Notes: generated by a model not told the origin, from the sequence alone. A stretch of DNA of 64,000 bases from Thermoanaerobaculia bacterium (GCA_030431255.1 JAUIJL010000016.1:62001-126000), one strand, 5' to 3'; positions 31,898 to 41,413 are shown, counted from the stretch's first letter. A program made the numbers and translations.

Positions 31898-32480
31898 GGA
31901 TCTCTCCTCGTGGTTTAAGGCCGCGGTTGGCCTTTGTGAATCTCCCGAGCCGGAAAGCACATTTCCATGGCCGGGAGCGGGTTGCCCACAATCGACACCG
32001 AAGTGCGAGTTTTGTTCAGATCGAAAGATCCGATGAGGGAATCATCGTTTTTGTCGAGCTTTGTCTCGATCAACTCACGGTGATCCGTGTCTATTGGACT
32101 GTCAGCTGTTTTGCCCTCTTCTGGCCTCAGACGCCCAACTATTCGTCGACGAAACCGGCGCCGCCCTCTGTGATTCCACGGGAATGATCTGCAGTGTCCG
32201 GATTCGACAGCAGAAAACGGTTCCGACGTGACGAAATATTGCGGAGGCCACCATGATTCTTTGCGCTTTGCTCTGCTCCTTGGACTTATCGGCTACGCCT
32301 TTAGACCTATCCGCTATAGTCGAGCCATCGTTGTCGAGCCGATTGATCTCGCAGGCCGGCGTCACCGGGTTTGCGACGCTCAAGCACCACGGGGGGCGGA
32401 GATGGGGAAGGATTCCGAAGGGTTGCGGGAGCCATCGATCGGGGAGCTTTGAAACGCGAGAGCTCATCGAGGTGATCCGC
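31898..32480. other. Divergent intergenic region (583 bp)
   Basis: It separates the small-peptide gene (minus strand) from the ECF sigma gene (plus strand). Two short plus-strand frames (32228-32452 and the upstream extension of the sigma frame from 32253) have no ribosome site and no recognisable protein content. Near 32280-32318 there is an imperfect direct repeat listed separately; GATC-GAAA-GATC forms a small inverted repeat near 32021-32032. No clear sigma-70 promoter was found; an ECF-type promoter cannot be recognised without knowing this sigma factor's target. Confidence 0.5.
32280..32318. repeat. Imperfect 18-bp direct repeat with 21-bp period
   Basis: TTGGACTTATCGGCTACG (32280-32297) and TTAGACCTATCCGCTATA (32301-32318) match at 13 of 18 positions. 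The 21-bp period equals two helical turns, so one protein dimer or two adjacent monomers could bind the same face. It lies about 160 bp upstream of the chosen ECF sigma start. Could be an operator or tandem promoter elements of the sigma factor itself. Confidence 0.45.
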
Positions 32481-33038
32481 GTGGCCGACCAGCCCGAGTC
32501 AAGAGATTTCCAAATTTTCCACCGGCATTACGACGCGGTTTACTATTGGTTTATTCGCCAAGGCCTACCTGTAGAAACCTGTCGCGATCTCACCCAGGAC
32601 GTCTTTTGTGCGGCATTTAAGGGTCTCGACCAGTTCAAGGAAAACGCCGGCCCCAAAACTTGGTTGCTGCGAATCGCGAGAAATACCTATCTGAATCACC
32701 TGAGAGATCGCCGGGCTCAGAAGCGGGCCGCACAGGAAGTCTCGTTGTCGGGCTCCGATGACGAGTCGAGACCCCTGGATCCCGCAGAGCCTGGAGAGGG
32801 TCCAGATAAGGTCCTCGAGGTGAAGGAACGGGATGAGAGTCTCCACGGCGCCCTGGCGCACTTGCCTCAGCAAATGCGCCAATGCCTGGAGCTTAGGCTT
32901 GAGGACCTCAAGTACCGGGAAATCGCCGACATCATGGGTCTTTCTATCGACACGGTGAAGTCCCACCTTCATCAAGCCCGATTGAAGCTTCGAAAACGTC
33001 TTGGGCCGGAGCCCGAGGGCGAAGGAGGTGCATCATGA
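32481..33038 (+). CDS. ECF-type RNA polymerase sigma factor
   Basis: About 185 residues from a GTG at 32481 that follows GAGGTGATCC; this length fits ECF sigma factors, and an upstream ATG at 32253 would add 76 residues of unrelated content. Sigma2 region: FQIFHRHYDAVYYWF, DLTQDVFCAAFK and TWLLRIARNTYLNHLRD. Sigma4 region near the C-terminus: LRLEDLKYREIADIMGLS followed by TVKSHLHQARLKLRKRL, a helix-turn-helix for -35 recognition. An acidic linker lies between them. The stop overlaps the anti-sigma-like gene by 4 bp (ATGA), the usual pairing for controlled release of sigma. The target promoters probably include this locus (inference). Confidence 0.93.
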   Translation: MADQPESRDFQIFHRHYDAVYYWFIRQGLPVETCRDLTQDVFCAAFKGLDQFKENAGPKTWLLRIARNTYLNHLRDRRAQKRAAQEVSLSGSDDESRPLDPAEPGEGPDKVLEVKERDESLHGALAHLPQQMRQCLELRLEDLKYREIADIMGLSIDTVKSHLHQARLKLRKRLGPEPEGEGGAS

Positions 33039-33778
33039 GCCGCCATCCCTCCACGGAAAAGTTATTGGAGCTTTCCCTTGAGGCTCTGCCCGACCAAGAA
33101 GCTTTTGAGCTCCGGGAGCATCTCCTGGACTGCCCGGAGTGTATGAGCCGAATGAGGCTCCTATTGGACGACGACGAAGATCCGCCGAGTGAGGAGCTGA
33201 AAGTAACCGCCGAGCAGCGGGCGGAAGATTGGGCACGCCTGAGCGATCGGTTGGCCACGGAAGCCGGCGATGGCAAGGTCACCGCTTTCCCGGTCGGACC
33301 CGAGCGTCACGAATCGTCGACCGAGGACATGGGCAAGAGCGCGGGCTGGGTGAAATACGGTTCCATGCAAGTGGCCGCATTCTTGTTGTTGGGGGTCGGT
33401 GTGGGAACCTTGGTTGGAAATCGGCTCGACTTCGGCCCCGTTACCCTAAGTCCGCTGGTCTCGCCGCTCCTGTTCGGGGATCAGTCCACCCGCAAAGGGC
33501 CGGAAGCCGCCGATCCGCTCGTCTGCGACAGGGACTTTTACCTTTGGAGACTGTTGGTAGAGCGGACCCTTAAGCCCGGAACCCGGCTCTCGGCCGAAAT
33601 CGAGGATCCCGAGGGACGAAAAGAAACCGTAGCCGTTCAAGCCGACGGCTCGAATCAGATTTTCTTGATCCGGAAGGCCGCCAAAACGCCGAACGGTAAA
33701 TACCTCATTCGCCTCAAAAAAAGCTCTGAGCCAAGTCGAGTCATCGAAACCTTCGAGCTGACGGTATCGTGCGACTAA
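33035..33778 (+). CDS. Zinc-finger (zf-HC2-like) membrane anti-sigma-like protein
   Basis: 247 residues. His29, Cys33 and Cys36 in LREHLLDCPEC form the anti-sigma zinc-finger pattern (HxxxCxxC). An acidic stretch follows, then one TM helix at about 111-129 (VAAFLLLGVGVGTLVGN) and an extracytoplasmic beta-rich domain (about 160-245). This layout, cytosolic sigma-binding end and external sensor end, is typical for membrane anti-sigma factors of ECF sigmas. The ATG overlaps the sigma stop and its own stop overlaps the next gene by 10 bp, so the three products are made together. Signal-induced proteolysis is the usual release mechanism; here the neighbouring CHAT lipoprotein is an obvious candidate protease (inference). 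Confidence 0.88.
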   Translation: MSRHPSTEKLLELSLEALPDQEAFELREHLLDCPECMSRMRLLLDDDEDPPSEELKVTAEQRAEDWARLSDRLATEAGDGKVTAFPVGPERHESSTEDMGKSAGWVKYGSMQVAAFLLLGVGVGTLVGNRLDFGPVTLSPLVSPLLFGDQSTRKGPEAADPLVCDRDFYLWRLLVERTLKPGTRLSAEIEDPEGRKETVAVQADGSNQIFLIRKAAKTPNGKYLIRLKKSSEPSRVIETFELTVSCD

Positions 33779-36700
33779 AGCGTTTCGGCGCCTGCTCACT
33801 TTGGCTCGGGCTCCTGTTTATCGGGTGCGGTCAAGAAAAGCAGGAGGCTAAACGGAAGACGTCCGAGCCTTCCCTCGCCGGATCATCGGCTTCACCCGCT
33901 GAAGCCGAAACTGTGGCCGCGGCGACGGTGGATCTAGGACCGCTCGCGGCGGGACCTTCTGATGAACAGAAGCTGTATCCCGGGCAAACCCATTCCTATC
34001 GGCTGGAGCGAATTCCAAGCACGTGGTTGTCGATCAAGTTGGAGCCAAGAACAGGCGATCCTCATCTAGTGCTCGCGGACCTTCAAGGCAAGGAAATCTT
34101 GAGAGTCTCCGAGGTGAGGGGAGCGCAAAGCGAATGGCTCGTTGCCCCTCCGGTTCTCAGTGCGAAGCAGGGGTCCAGGGTGGAGCAGCAGCTCAGGGTG
34201 GTGTCGTCCTCCATCGAGACACACTATCGGCTTGAGATCGAACAAGTTTCGGATCCGGCGGAGCCGCTTCGACAGAGAGCGGAAGCTCAGCGATTGACCC
34301 AGCTGGCGCACGAGCTTTTTGTCGTCACAGGAAATCCCGAGGCGATCAGCTCACATTCCCGCGACGCAGCGGAGCTTTGGTTGCGTCTCGGAGAGAAAGG
34401 TCGGGCCGCGGGTGTGTTGGAGGTGCTTGGACGATACCTAGCTCAGACAGAGCAACAGGAAGAAACCATTTCGGTATTTCGCCGAGCCGTGGAGCTCCGG
34501 TCTGAATTGCGCCATGAGAGAGCCGCTGCTGCCGATCGCAACTATTTGGGGCTGGCACTGCGCCGTTTGGGGCGCAGCTCGCAAGCTCGTGAGCAATTCG
34601 AGCGAGCCCTCGATACTTTCGAATCGGTACCGCACCTTTCCGGCATCGCCGCCTCCCTAAACAACTTGGGCCTGCTTCATTGGGACGAGGGTGCCTTCGA
34701 CGCCGCGTTGCAGAAATACGAAGAAGCTTTGAAGGTGCTGCAGGCCAAGGAGCCCACGACGCCGGGAACACTGAGTCAGAGAGCTCGGATCCTCGAAAAT
34801 CAAGCAAGGGTTCATCTCATTCAAGGGTCGACAAGCTTGGCTCGGAACCTGCTGAGGAGCGCGGAGGCCTTGAGAAAAAGCGCCAAGGATGTGCGCGGCC
34901 TAGCAGAGACTCGCCTGGAATTGGTCTGGGCCGATATTTTGCAGGAAGACTTCGAAGCCGCTTTGTCGGTTCTCGAAGAGCTTCGCTCTGCTGAGATGGA
35001 TTCTTTGCAGAGGCTAATTTTTTTCGATCGGCTGGCCACGACCTACGAAGGTCTAGGGAGGGCCCAAGAAGCCGGAAGGGCCTATCAGAGAGCAAACGAG
35101 ATCATTCATCGCGACAAGCTCTGGACCGCGGGGATCGGGGTGTTGGTCAACTTGTGTCGGAGGAGTGTAGAGGCAGCAGACGAGAACCGGCTCGAGATTT
35201 GCCGGCAAAGCGTCGAGAAAGCGCGCTCTTTCGCCGACCCGAACCGCCGGGTCAGCGCCAGCTACTGGTGGGCCCGTGCCTTGGAATCCGAGAATCGGCC
35301 CAAAGAAGCTCTAGCAGCCGTTCGAGAGGCGGCAGCACAGCTGGAAACCTTGAGGGTGGGTATTTTGGGTCTGCACACCAGAGCGGATTTCTGGGAACAC
35401 AGAATTCGTATTCTGAGAGACTCCATCGCGCTCTTGATGCGACTCGAGGTAGCCGATCCCACCCAAGGGCACGCTCTTCAGGCGTTTATCATGAGCGAGC
35501 AGATTCGCGCCCGGGCCACCATGGATCGTTTGCGCGCGACTACCGGCGCCTCTTTCGGCGAAGCGGACCCTTTCCTCAAAGAAGAATATCTAGGGCTCGT
35601 CCGAGACATCGATCGTCTCACCGAGTTGCTGCGCTCGAGGGATGAGGTGGGCTCGGAGCATCCACTCAATCGAGCACCGCCGGACAAGCTTCATGAGCAA
35701 TTGGAGCTCAAGCTCAGCCGGCTGGACCATCTAGAGTCAAAAATTCGGGGCGACAGCCGAGCGTCGGCATGGCTCTTTCCCAGCACCCAGTTGACGCTCG
35801 ATGATTTCAGATCGGTTCTGGATCCTGATACCGCCGTGCTCAGCCTGTTGCTGGGGCCGTCGGAATCGATTGTTTGGGTGCTGACCCGCGACTCCTTTGA
35901 CAGTCGCATCCTTTCTTCGGCCGAGACCCTTTCAAACCGTGCGAAGCCCTGGCTGAATGCCATTGAAAGCGGGGAAAGCGACACCACGACCCTTCACCTC
36001 GGACGCTCCTTGGCAAATGAGCTTTTCGGCGCGGAGGATCAGCTCCTCAGCTCAATCCGCGACAAAAAAAGGATTCTCTTCGTAGCCGACGGCCTTTTTC
36101 ATCGGCTTCCCGTATCGGCGCTTCCATTGGAGTCTTCAACCGTAGAGTCTCCTCGCTATGTCGTGCATCAATTTGAAATCGTGCATGTACCGTCCTTGAT
36201 GGTGGCCCTGGAGATCAGGGGGAGAGCCGAGAATCCACTGCAAGATCACCTGGCGTTTTTCGGGGACACTTTCTACGATGAGGCCTCCGAATCCGCATTC
36301 AAAGGAGAGGCCGTTCCCGAGAAAGACCTCCAAGCCCACTTTCCGCTCAGCCGTCCGTCAGAACAAGTGCTGCGTATGCCTTACGGGCTTGAAGAGGTTC
36401 GAAACGTTTCTCGGCATTTCGATCCAGAACGTTCTCTCATTGCAACCGGCCCTCTGGCCAATAGAAACCATCTCCTTTCTACGGATCTCTCATCCTACGC
36501 GGTGATCCACCTTTCGTCGCACGGCCTCTCGAACCTCGATCATCCCGAGCTGTCCGCATTGTTGCTTTCAGAATTCGAACCCGGAGGCCGAAGGCTCAAG
36601 CGTTCTCGCTTGAGGCTCTTTGATCTCTTCAGGCTTCAATGGCCGGTCGAGCTGGTGGTGGTCAGCGCCTGTGAAAGTGGGAAAGGCAGGCTGAGTCTCG

Positions 36701-37011
36701 AAGGGACAGCCGGAATGGCATCAGGTTTCCTCTTTGCCGGGGCCAAAAGAGTGGTTGCCACACTTTGGAAAGTCGACAATCAAACGACAGCTATCCTCAT
36801 GGATCGTTTTTACTTTGAGCTCGTCCAGTCTCAAAAAACACCAGGCGAAGCTCTACGCGAAGCAAAGCTCAGCTTGATCGAATCCGGGAGCCCCTCCAAA
36901 TGGCGCGATTCGAGAAGTCGCTGGAGCTCACCACGGTATTGGGCAGCCTTCGTGTCGATCGGTGATTGGCAAAAACTCGGGGGTTTGGGCTCGGAATCAG
37001 AGATGAGTTGA
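33769..37011 (+). CDS. TPR-CHAT lipoprotein
   Basis: 1080 residues from a GTG (GTGCGACTAAAG), overlapping the anti-sigma gene end. Lipobox FIGC (Cys20), so lipid-anchored. Residues about 50-150 are a beta domain of the PPC type (DEQKLYPGQTHSYRLERI); residues about 180-560 hold TPR repeats (GNPEAISSHSRDAAELWLRL; ASLNNLGLLHWDEGAFDAAL); CHAT domain from about 660, catalytic His918 (IHLSSHGLS) and Cys968 (VVVSACESGKG), then the LFAGAKRVVATLWKV helix-strand typical of the family. Being placed outside the cytoplasm with ECF/anti-sigma partners, it may cleave the external domain of the anti-sigma factor or another envelope protein. The region is poorer in GC than its left flank by eye. Confidence 0.92.
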   Translation: MRLKRFGACSLWLGLLFIGCGQEKQEAKRKTSEPSLAGSSASPAEAETVAAATVDLGPLAAGPSDEQKLYPGQTHSYRLERIPSTWLSIKLEPRTGDPHLVLADLQGKEILRVSEVRGAQSEWLVAPPVLSAKQGSRVEQQLRVVSSSIETHYRLEIEQVSDPAEPLRQRAEAQRLTQLAHELFVVTGNPEAISSHSRDAAELWLRLGEKGRAAGVLEVLGRYLAQTEQQEETISVFRRAVELRSELRHERAAAADRNYLGLALRRLGRSSQAREQFERALDTFESVPHLSGIAASLNNLGLLHWDEGAFDAALQKYEEALKVLQAKEPTTPGTLSQRARILENQARVHLIQGSTSLARNLLRSAEALRKSAKDVRGLAETRLELVWADILQEDFEAALSVLEELRSAEMDSLQRLIFFDRLATTYEGLGRAQEAGRAYQRANEIIHRDKLWTAGIGVLVNLCRRSVEAADENRLEICRQSVEKARSFADPNRRVSASYWWARALESENRPKEALAAVREAAAQLETLRVGILGLHTRADFWEHRIRILRDSIALLMRLEVADPTQGHALQAFIMSEQIRARATMDRLRATTGASFGEADPFLKEEYLGLVRDIDRLTELLRSRDEVGSEHPLNRAPPDKLHEQLELKLSRLDHLESKIRGDSRASAWLFPSTQLTLDDFRSVLDPDTAVLSLLLGPSESIVWVLTRDSFDSRILSSAETLSNRAKPWLNAIESGESDTTTLHLGRSLANELFGAEDQLLSSIRDKKRILFVADGLFHRLPVSALPLESSTVESPRYVVHQFEIVHVPSLMVALEIRGRAENPLQDHLAFFGDTFYDEASESAFKGEAVPEKDLQAHFPLSRPSEQVLRMPYGLEEVRNVSRHFDPERSLIATGPLANRNHLLSTDLSSYAVIHLSSHGLSNLDHPELSALLLSEFEPGGRRLKRSRLRLFDLFRLQWPVELVVVSACESGKGRLSLEGTAGMASGFLFAGAKRVVATLWKVDNQTTAILMDRFYFELVQSQKTPGEALREAKLSLIESGSPSKWRDSRSRWSSPRYWAAFVSIGDWQKLGGLGSESEMS

Positions 37012-37110
37012 TCGGGGGGCAGATCAGACCCACCGCTTCTCTTCAAGATCGTGTCTATTTGCCTTAACCGGCCCCAGACTTTTTGTCTTGGGTCGAGCTA
37101 AGGAGAAGAT

Positions 37111-38361
37111 ATGCTCAAAACGGGCCTGAGGATAAGCTCGTTGGCCGTCTTGTGCTGTTTGCTTCCGATCCTCGCGACTCGAGGGCAAAGGGTCTGCCAA
37201 GACGATGTTCAAGAGTGTTGCCTTAAGATGGACGGTAAAGTGGATTCCGAATGTCTGGCCGCTCTATCTATCGTCCTTCAGGATACTAAGATTCACAACT
37301 TCAAAACGGATGGGGATCCCGATGAGCTGGCGGAGCTTTGGCTTCAGCAAGCGGTCTACCTCGCCCGAGCCGGCGAGATCGGCAGGGTTCGGCCGGCTTT
37401 GGAGATGGCCCTCACCCATTCGTGGACGGATCCGGCCCGCTCCGACGGAGAACCCTTCGTCTGGGAGCTTAAAATCTTCTTGGCAGGCAGCGAGCTATTC
37501 AAAAATAAGGCCTTTGAGGAGAATATATTTCTTTTCAGCAGTCTCGAAGAAAGCTTGAGGCCATGGTTGAACGGGCACGAAAACGCACGGCGGCTCAGCT
37601 CCGCTTCGAAGTTGGGTATGGCGATGGCCTACGACTCCCTGGGTTTGAGAAGGCAGGCGCTCCGGTTGGCCGAAGAGCTCATTCCCCTCGCCTCCCGATG
37701 GGGCCAGAAGCCAATCGTAGATGCAGGGCAGAAACTGCTTAATGCCCTGAGAATCCCGGAAGACGACAAGGATCCCTTGCTCGATCTTGCGACGACGGTT
37801 TCGCCATCCCTCAGCCCGGAGGCGGCCTCTACGTTCGATCTGATCTCGAGAGTCCTGCGGGCGGTGAAAGACGCTGATCGGACCCAGCCCGCCCCGGAGT
37901 CATTCAGCGAGCTCCTCGGGGATACGTCTGATTTGAAGGGCCCGGCTCTCTCTTTGTTGAAGTCCCTGGATGATTCGTTGCGGGCAAGTCTTGCAGGGGA
38001 AGAGGGGTGGCTCGACAACCTCGATAAGACCCTGAAAGGGTTGGTGCCACCTTCCATCCTATTTGAGGCCGAGACTCGCCACGCTCTCCTTTCGATCGAT
38101 GGCGGTCGAGAGCCACAAGGAATCGAAGGTCTCCACCGGGCCTTGAGACGGCTGCAGACTCGATTGGCACACTTGGCCTCTCGACCGGGTCTACGCGGCG
38201 GAATTCGGAAGGTGGATTCCAACCTCTTCGCCGAAGCCGTAGATGCGCTCGGCCGGAGTGACGGCAGGACCTTCGACTACGCCGAACAGGCCAAAGCCTT
38301 CAAACTGAGGTGGCAGCTCGGTGGGGAAGGAATGGCTCAGCGCTGTCGGCGAACGCTGTAA
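37111..38361 (+). CDS. Secreted helical protein of unknown function
   Basis: 416 residues. Signal peptide 1-27 (LATRG). A short Cys-rich N-terminal part (VCQDDVQECCLK, then SECL) could hold two disulfides. The rest is helical with TPR-like pairs (AELWLQQAVYLARAGEIGRV; YDSLGLRRQALRLAEEL) and a Ser/Asp-rich middle. ATG follows AAGGAGAAG. It lies 99 bp after the CHAT lipoprotein gene in the same direction and could be its cofactor or substrate. Its 3' end overlaps the 3' end of the convergent kinase gene by 25 bp. Confidence 0.83.
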   Translation: MLKTGLRISSLAVLCCLLPILATRGQRVCQDDVQECCLKMDGKVDSECLAALSIVLQDTKIHNFKTDGDPDELAELWLQQAVYLARAGEIGRVRPALEMALTHSWTDPARSDGEPFVWELKIFLAGSELFKNKAFEENIFLFSSLEESLRPWLNGHENARRLSSASKLGMAMAYDSLGLRRQALRLAEELIPLASRWGQKPIVDAGQKLLNALRIPEDDKDPLLDLATTVSPSLSPEAASTFDLISRVLRAVKDADRTQPAPESFSELLGDTSDLKGPALSLLKSLDDSLRASLAGEEGWLDNLDKTLKGLVPPSILFEAETRHALLSIDGGREPQGIEGLHRALRRLQTRLAHLASRPGLRGGIRKVDSNLFAEAVDALGRSDGRTFDYAEQAKAFKLRWQLGGEGMAQRCRRTL

Positions 38362-41309
38362 GGTTCTCGTCGACTGTAGAAGTTGCCGGAATTTCCCTTC
38401 GAATCCACGGCTTCAACGAAGAAATAGATCCATTTGACGTCGTCGTGGCTTCGAGGACTGATTTCGAGCTGGAAATCTCCATCGCGAGTTTCACTCAATC
38501 TCATCTTTTTGAAGTCCCCTCGCTTACCGAGCTTGACCCAAGCATGGGCGGTCGCAATGGGCGATGCGTCCTCAATCAAAACACGGAGCTCAAAGCTCGC
38601 TCCGCGAGTGTGTTGCACGCTTCGCAAAGCGATGACCGGGCCTTCTCGATCTCGACGCTCTTCCATGTCTTGCAGCTCGGATTTCAAGGCCTCAAACTCG
38701 GCCTCGAGCTGGGGAAGAGGCTTGGCACGCTCCAGCAGCCGCAGACCTTCCAGGGGACTTTCTTCACCGATCCTTTGGGCCCTTAGGAGCAAATCCTGCT
38801 GCCGCGTCAGCTCGGCGCGGAAGTCTTTGAGACTGCTGATGCGTTGGGTGACCTCGGGTGCCTCGGGGTAGATATTTCTGAGCCTTTCCAAAGTATCTAG
38901 AGCTTTGTCGGGATCTCCAGCGTGGCTTTGCAGGGACGCACGATTGAGAATCTCGGAAACAGCTGTTTCTCGGCGCTTTTGGGCTTGTCGATAATTCGGC
39001 AAGGTCTGAAGCAGCGCTAGGCTGGTTTTCAGCTGAAGGAAGAGATCGTCGCCGTCGGCCGCAGACCACATTGCATGGTAACGGCTCTTGATCTCCTTGG
39101 CCCTTTTCAGCTCATCGGCGATGCTGTCGAATATGCCCGGATCGCTCGCTTGGGCTTTCTCGATGGCTTCTACGAGCTGAGAGACTCGTTTGCCTCGGCC
39201 CTTAGCAAGGGCTTCGCGAAGTTGATCGGGAAGCTCCTCCAGCTCTTGTTTCTCTAGGGCTGCTTGCCATTCCGACTCTAGCTCAAGCTGAAGCTCGGTC
39301 CACAGAGCTCGCTCTTCAGGGCCCATGGAGAAGTCTTCTTTCAAGGCCTCAAGAAGCTCGGACGCCAACTCGTAATCCTGTTCATCTAGTGCGTTTTCGG
39401 CTTCTGTCAGCTCGTCTCGAATGGCCGGCTCTGGAGGTGGGGCCGGCTGGGGTGGTGCAACTTGCGGCGGAGGAGGAGGTTCCGGCTCGGGAGGAGGTTG
39501 AGAATGGTCGGGAATCACGGCCGACAACAGAAGGACCGATCCGATGCCTGAGATCACGAGACCTATCATCCACGAGCGCTGTTTCTTAGGAGAAAGCGAT
39601 CCCCAACGCCGTGATCCAATGCGGATGTTCTCCGCCAGTCGATCGAGCTGTAGTCTTGCGGTGCTCGCTAAAGGTGCCAAGCGCTGATTCCATTGGCGCT
39701 GAGACCAGGCCCTTGTCTTCTTCATCATTCGTGTGAATTGAAGGCCCGCCTCAGTCGCAAGTGACTGAAGCTCCGAGGCCATGTCACGGCTTCGGCGCGC
39801 GCCGACATTTCGATCCGGTAAAGGTGGGCTCCGCGCTAACTCAGGCTCGGGGGCCTCGACCCGTGGCTCGGGTATTGGAATCGGCGGAGCTTGGGCTGGA
39901 AGAGGTGGAACTAGGCCTGCGCTGTTCTCGAGCGTCGAAGTATTCGCTTTTTCGAGCGGTCGAGTGATGCCTTCGGTTTGATCTTCGGTCCCGGCAGGGG
40001 GTGTCGAGGCCGACGCGGTGGCCGGGAATGGAAGCGGCGTTTTTGTGGGGTCGGATCCGGCGGGCGGCGTAGGAGCGTCGGGTCGAAAGCCGGCAAGAAG
40101 GCTCTTCGTGGGCAGTCTTGCCGTCGTTTCGATCTCGTTGCGAATGGGAAGGGGTGCCGTCGCTTCGGGAGGATCAGCGTTGGGCTCCGCTCCGCCTCGG
40201 GTCGGTAGGACGGCGGTGACCTCGATCTCACTCTGCTTCGGCAGGATGGCGGTGGTGTCGCTCTCGTTTCGAAGGATCGGTAAGGGGGCCGTCGTCTCTG
40301 CGTCGTCTACGGGAAGCGCTCGCGCCGTCGGAGTGATCCCGAGACCGAATTGGGCGTCCAACCGGAATTGAGTGCTGCCCGTTTTCATGGGGACAGTGGT
40401 GGCGAGAAGATCAGGGGCTCGGGTGAAAGACTGCTGCCAGCCCGCGACGTCGAGAGGGTGATGGGCCTTGAGGGGAAGAATCGCTTCAAGGAATTGGGAG
40501 GCTGAATGGAAGCGGTCGTTGGGATCCTTTTCAAGTGCCTTCAAGGTGGCCTCACGGAGACCGCCCGGAATGCGCCGCTTCGGATCGAGCCGGTCGAAGG
40601 GAATCGGAGCCTTCGCGATGTGACCGTGCATGAGGTCCGGCATTGTCCTGCCGGGAATGGCGAGCTCACCCGTCAAGAGCTCGTAGAGCATGACGCCGAA
40701 TGAATAGAGGTCGCTTCTTGCGTCCAGCTTCGAAGCACCGTCGGTAAAGTGCTCTGGAGACGCATAGTAGAATTTGCCGAGAAACACACCTCCTGCCGTC
40801 ATCCGAGCTTCTGCGCCTCCTTTGACCACCCCTAGGTCCAAGAGCTTGGTTTCGGGCCGACCGTTGCCGTCTTTTACCAACATGAAGTTGTCGGGAGATA
40901 TGTCTCGGTGCACGAATCCTTGGGTATGCAAGAAGCTCAGGGCACCGAGAGCCTGGTCGGTGACCTCCAACGCCAAACCGATCGGCAGTGGGCCGTGGGC
41001 ATCCAACCATGCTCTCAGGGTGAAGCCATCGAGAAACTCCATTACAATATAGGCGGATCCCACGTCGTCCAGGGTCAGGTCGAAAACCCGCACGATGTTG
41101 GGATGGTAGAGACGAGTCGCGGCCTGGGCTTCCCGCTGCAGGCGAATTTGAGAATCTTTGTCGTTGGAAAGTCGGGCGTTCAGCGTCTTGATGACCCGGG
41201 TTTCGCCGAGCAAACGATGGCGGACTTTGTAGACAGCCCCCATGCCGCCTTCATGAAGCTTTTCGAGAATTTCATATTTTCCTTCAATTGTTTTTGACGG
41301 GGGTGTCAC
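38337..41309 (-). CDS. Transmembrane Ser/Thr kinase (PknB/HipA-unrelated, Hanks type)
   Basis: 990 residues from GTG 41309 (GGAGGAGG upstream). Kinase domain about 9-285 with all catalytic parts: Gly-rich loop LHEGGMGAVYKV, Lys41 (VIKTL), Glu60, HRD at 134-136 (VHRDISPDN), Asn141 and DLG (158-160) in place of DFG. Then a long Pro/Thr/Glu-rich juxtamembrane stretch with TAPLPI-like repeats, one TM helix at about 577-600, a Pro-rich spacer, a helical/coiled external region and a C-terminal beta domain (residues ~890-990, RGASFELRVLIEDASP). The external part resembles envelope-stress sensors. It shares the kinase layout of its divergent neighbour (same HRDISPDN and DLG). A sigma-70 promoter lies upstream (41414-41442). 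Substrates may include FHA-bearing partners downstream (inference). Confidence 0.92.
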   Translation of the reverse strand: MTPPSKTIEGKYEILEKLHEGGMGAVYKVRHRLLGETRVIKTLNARLSNDKDSQIRLQREAQAATRLYHPNIVRVFDLTLDDVGSAYIVMEFLDGFTLRAWLDAHGPLPIGLALEVTDQALGALSFLHTQGFVHRDISPDNFMLVKDGNGRPETKLLDLGVVKGGAEARMTAGGVFLGKFYYASPEHFTDGASKLDARSDLYSFGVMLYELLTGELAIPGRTMPDLMHGHIAKAPIPFDRLDPKRRIPGGLREATLKALEKDPNDRFHSASQFLEAILPLKAHHPLDVAGWQQSFTRAPDLLATTVPMKTGSTQFRLDAQFGLGITPTARALPVDDAETTAPLPILRNESDTTAILPKQSEIEVTAVLPTRGGAEPNADPPEATAPLPIRNEIETTARLPTKSLLAGFRPDAPTPPAGSDPTKTPLPFPATASASTPPAGTEDQTEGITRPLEKANTSTLENSAGLVPPLPAQAPPIPIPEPRVEAPEPELARSPPLPDRNVGARRSRDMASELQSLATEAGLQFTRMMKKTRAWSQRQWNQRLAPLASTARLQLDRLAENIRIGSRRWGSLSPKKQRSWMIGLVISGIGSVLLLSAVIPDHSQPPPEPEPPPPPQVAPPQPAPPPEPAIRDELTEAENALDEQDYELASELLEALKEDFSMGPEERALWTELQLELESEWQAALEKQELEELPDQLREALAKGRGKRVSQLVEAIEKAQASDPGIFDSIADELKRAKEIKSRYHAMWSAADGDDLFLQLKTSLALLQTLPNYRQAQKRRETAVSEILNRASLQSHAGDPDKALDTLERLRNIYPEAPEVTQRISSLKDFRAELTRQQDLLLRAQRIGEESPLEGLRLLERAKPLPQLEAEFEALKSELQDMEERRDREGPVIALRSVQHTRGASFELRVLIEDASPIATAHAWVKLGKRGDFKKMRLSETRDGDFQLEISPRSHDDVKWIYFFVEAVDSKGNSGNFYSRREPYSVRRQR

Positions 41310-41413
41310 CCGGGCCTCCTCCCAGATATTCGGAGTGCTCGAATAAAGTGAAATATGCAGAATACCCGATAGCTCGGGGGTGGCGGACGGATAGATTGAA
41401 CCGACTCATTTAA

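Noticed and set aside
32253-32480. ATG 32253 as start of the ECF sigma factor
   Set aside because: It adds 76 residues with no sigma-like content and has no ribosome site; GTG 32481 gives the usual ECF length and a good site.
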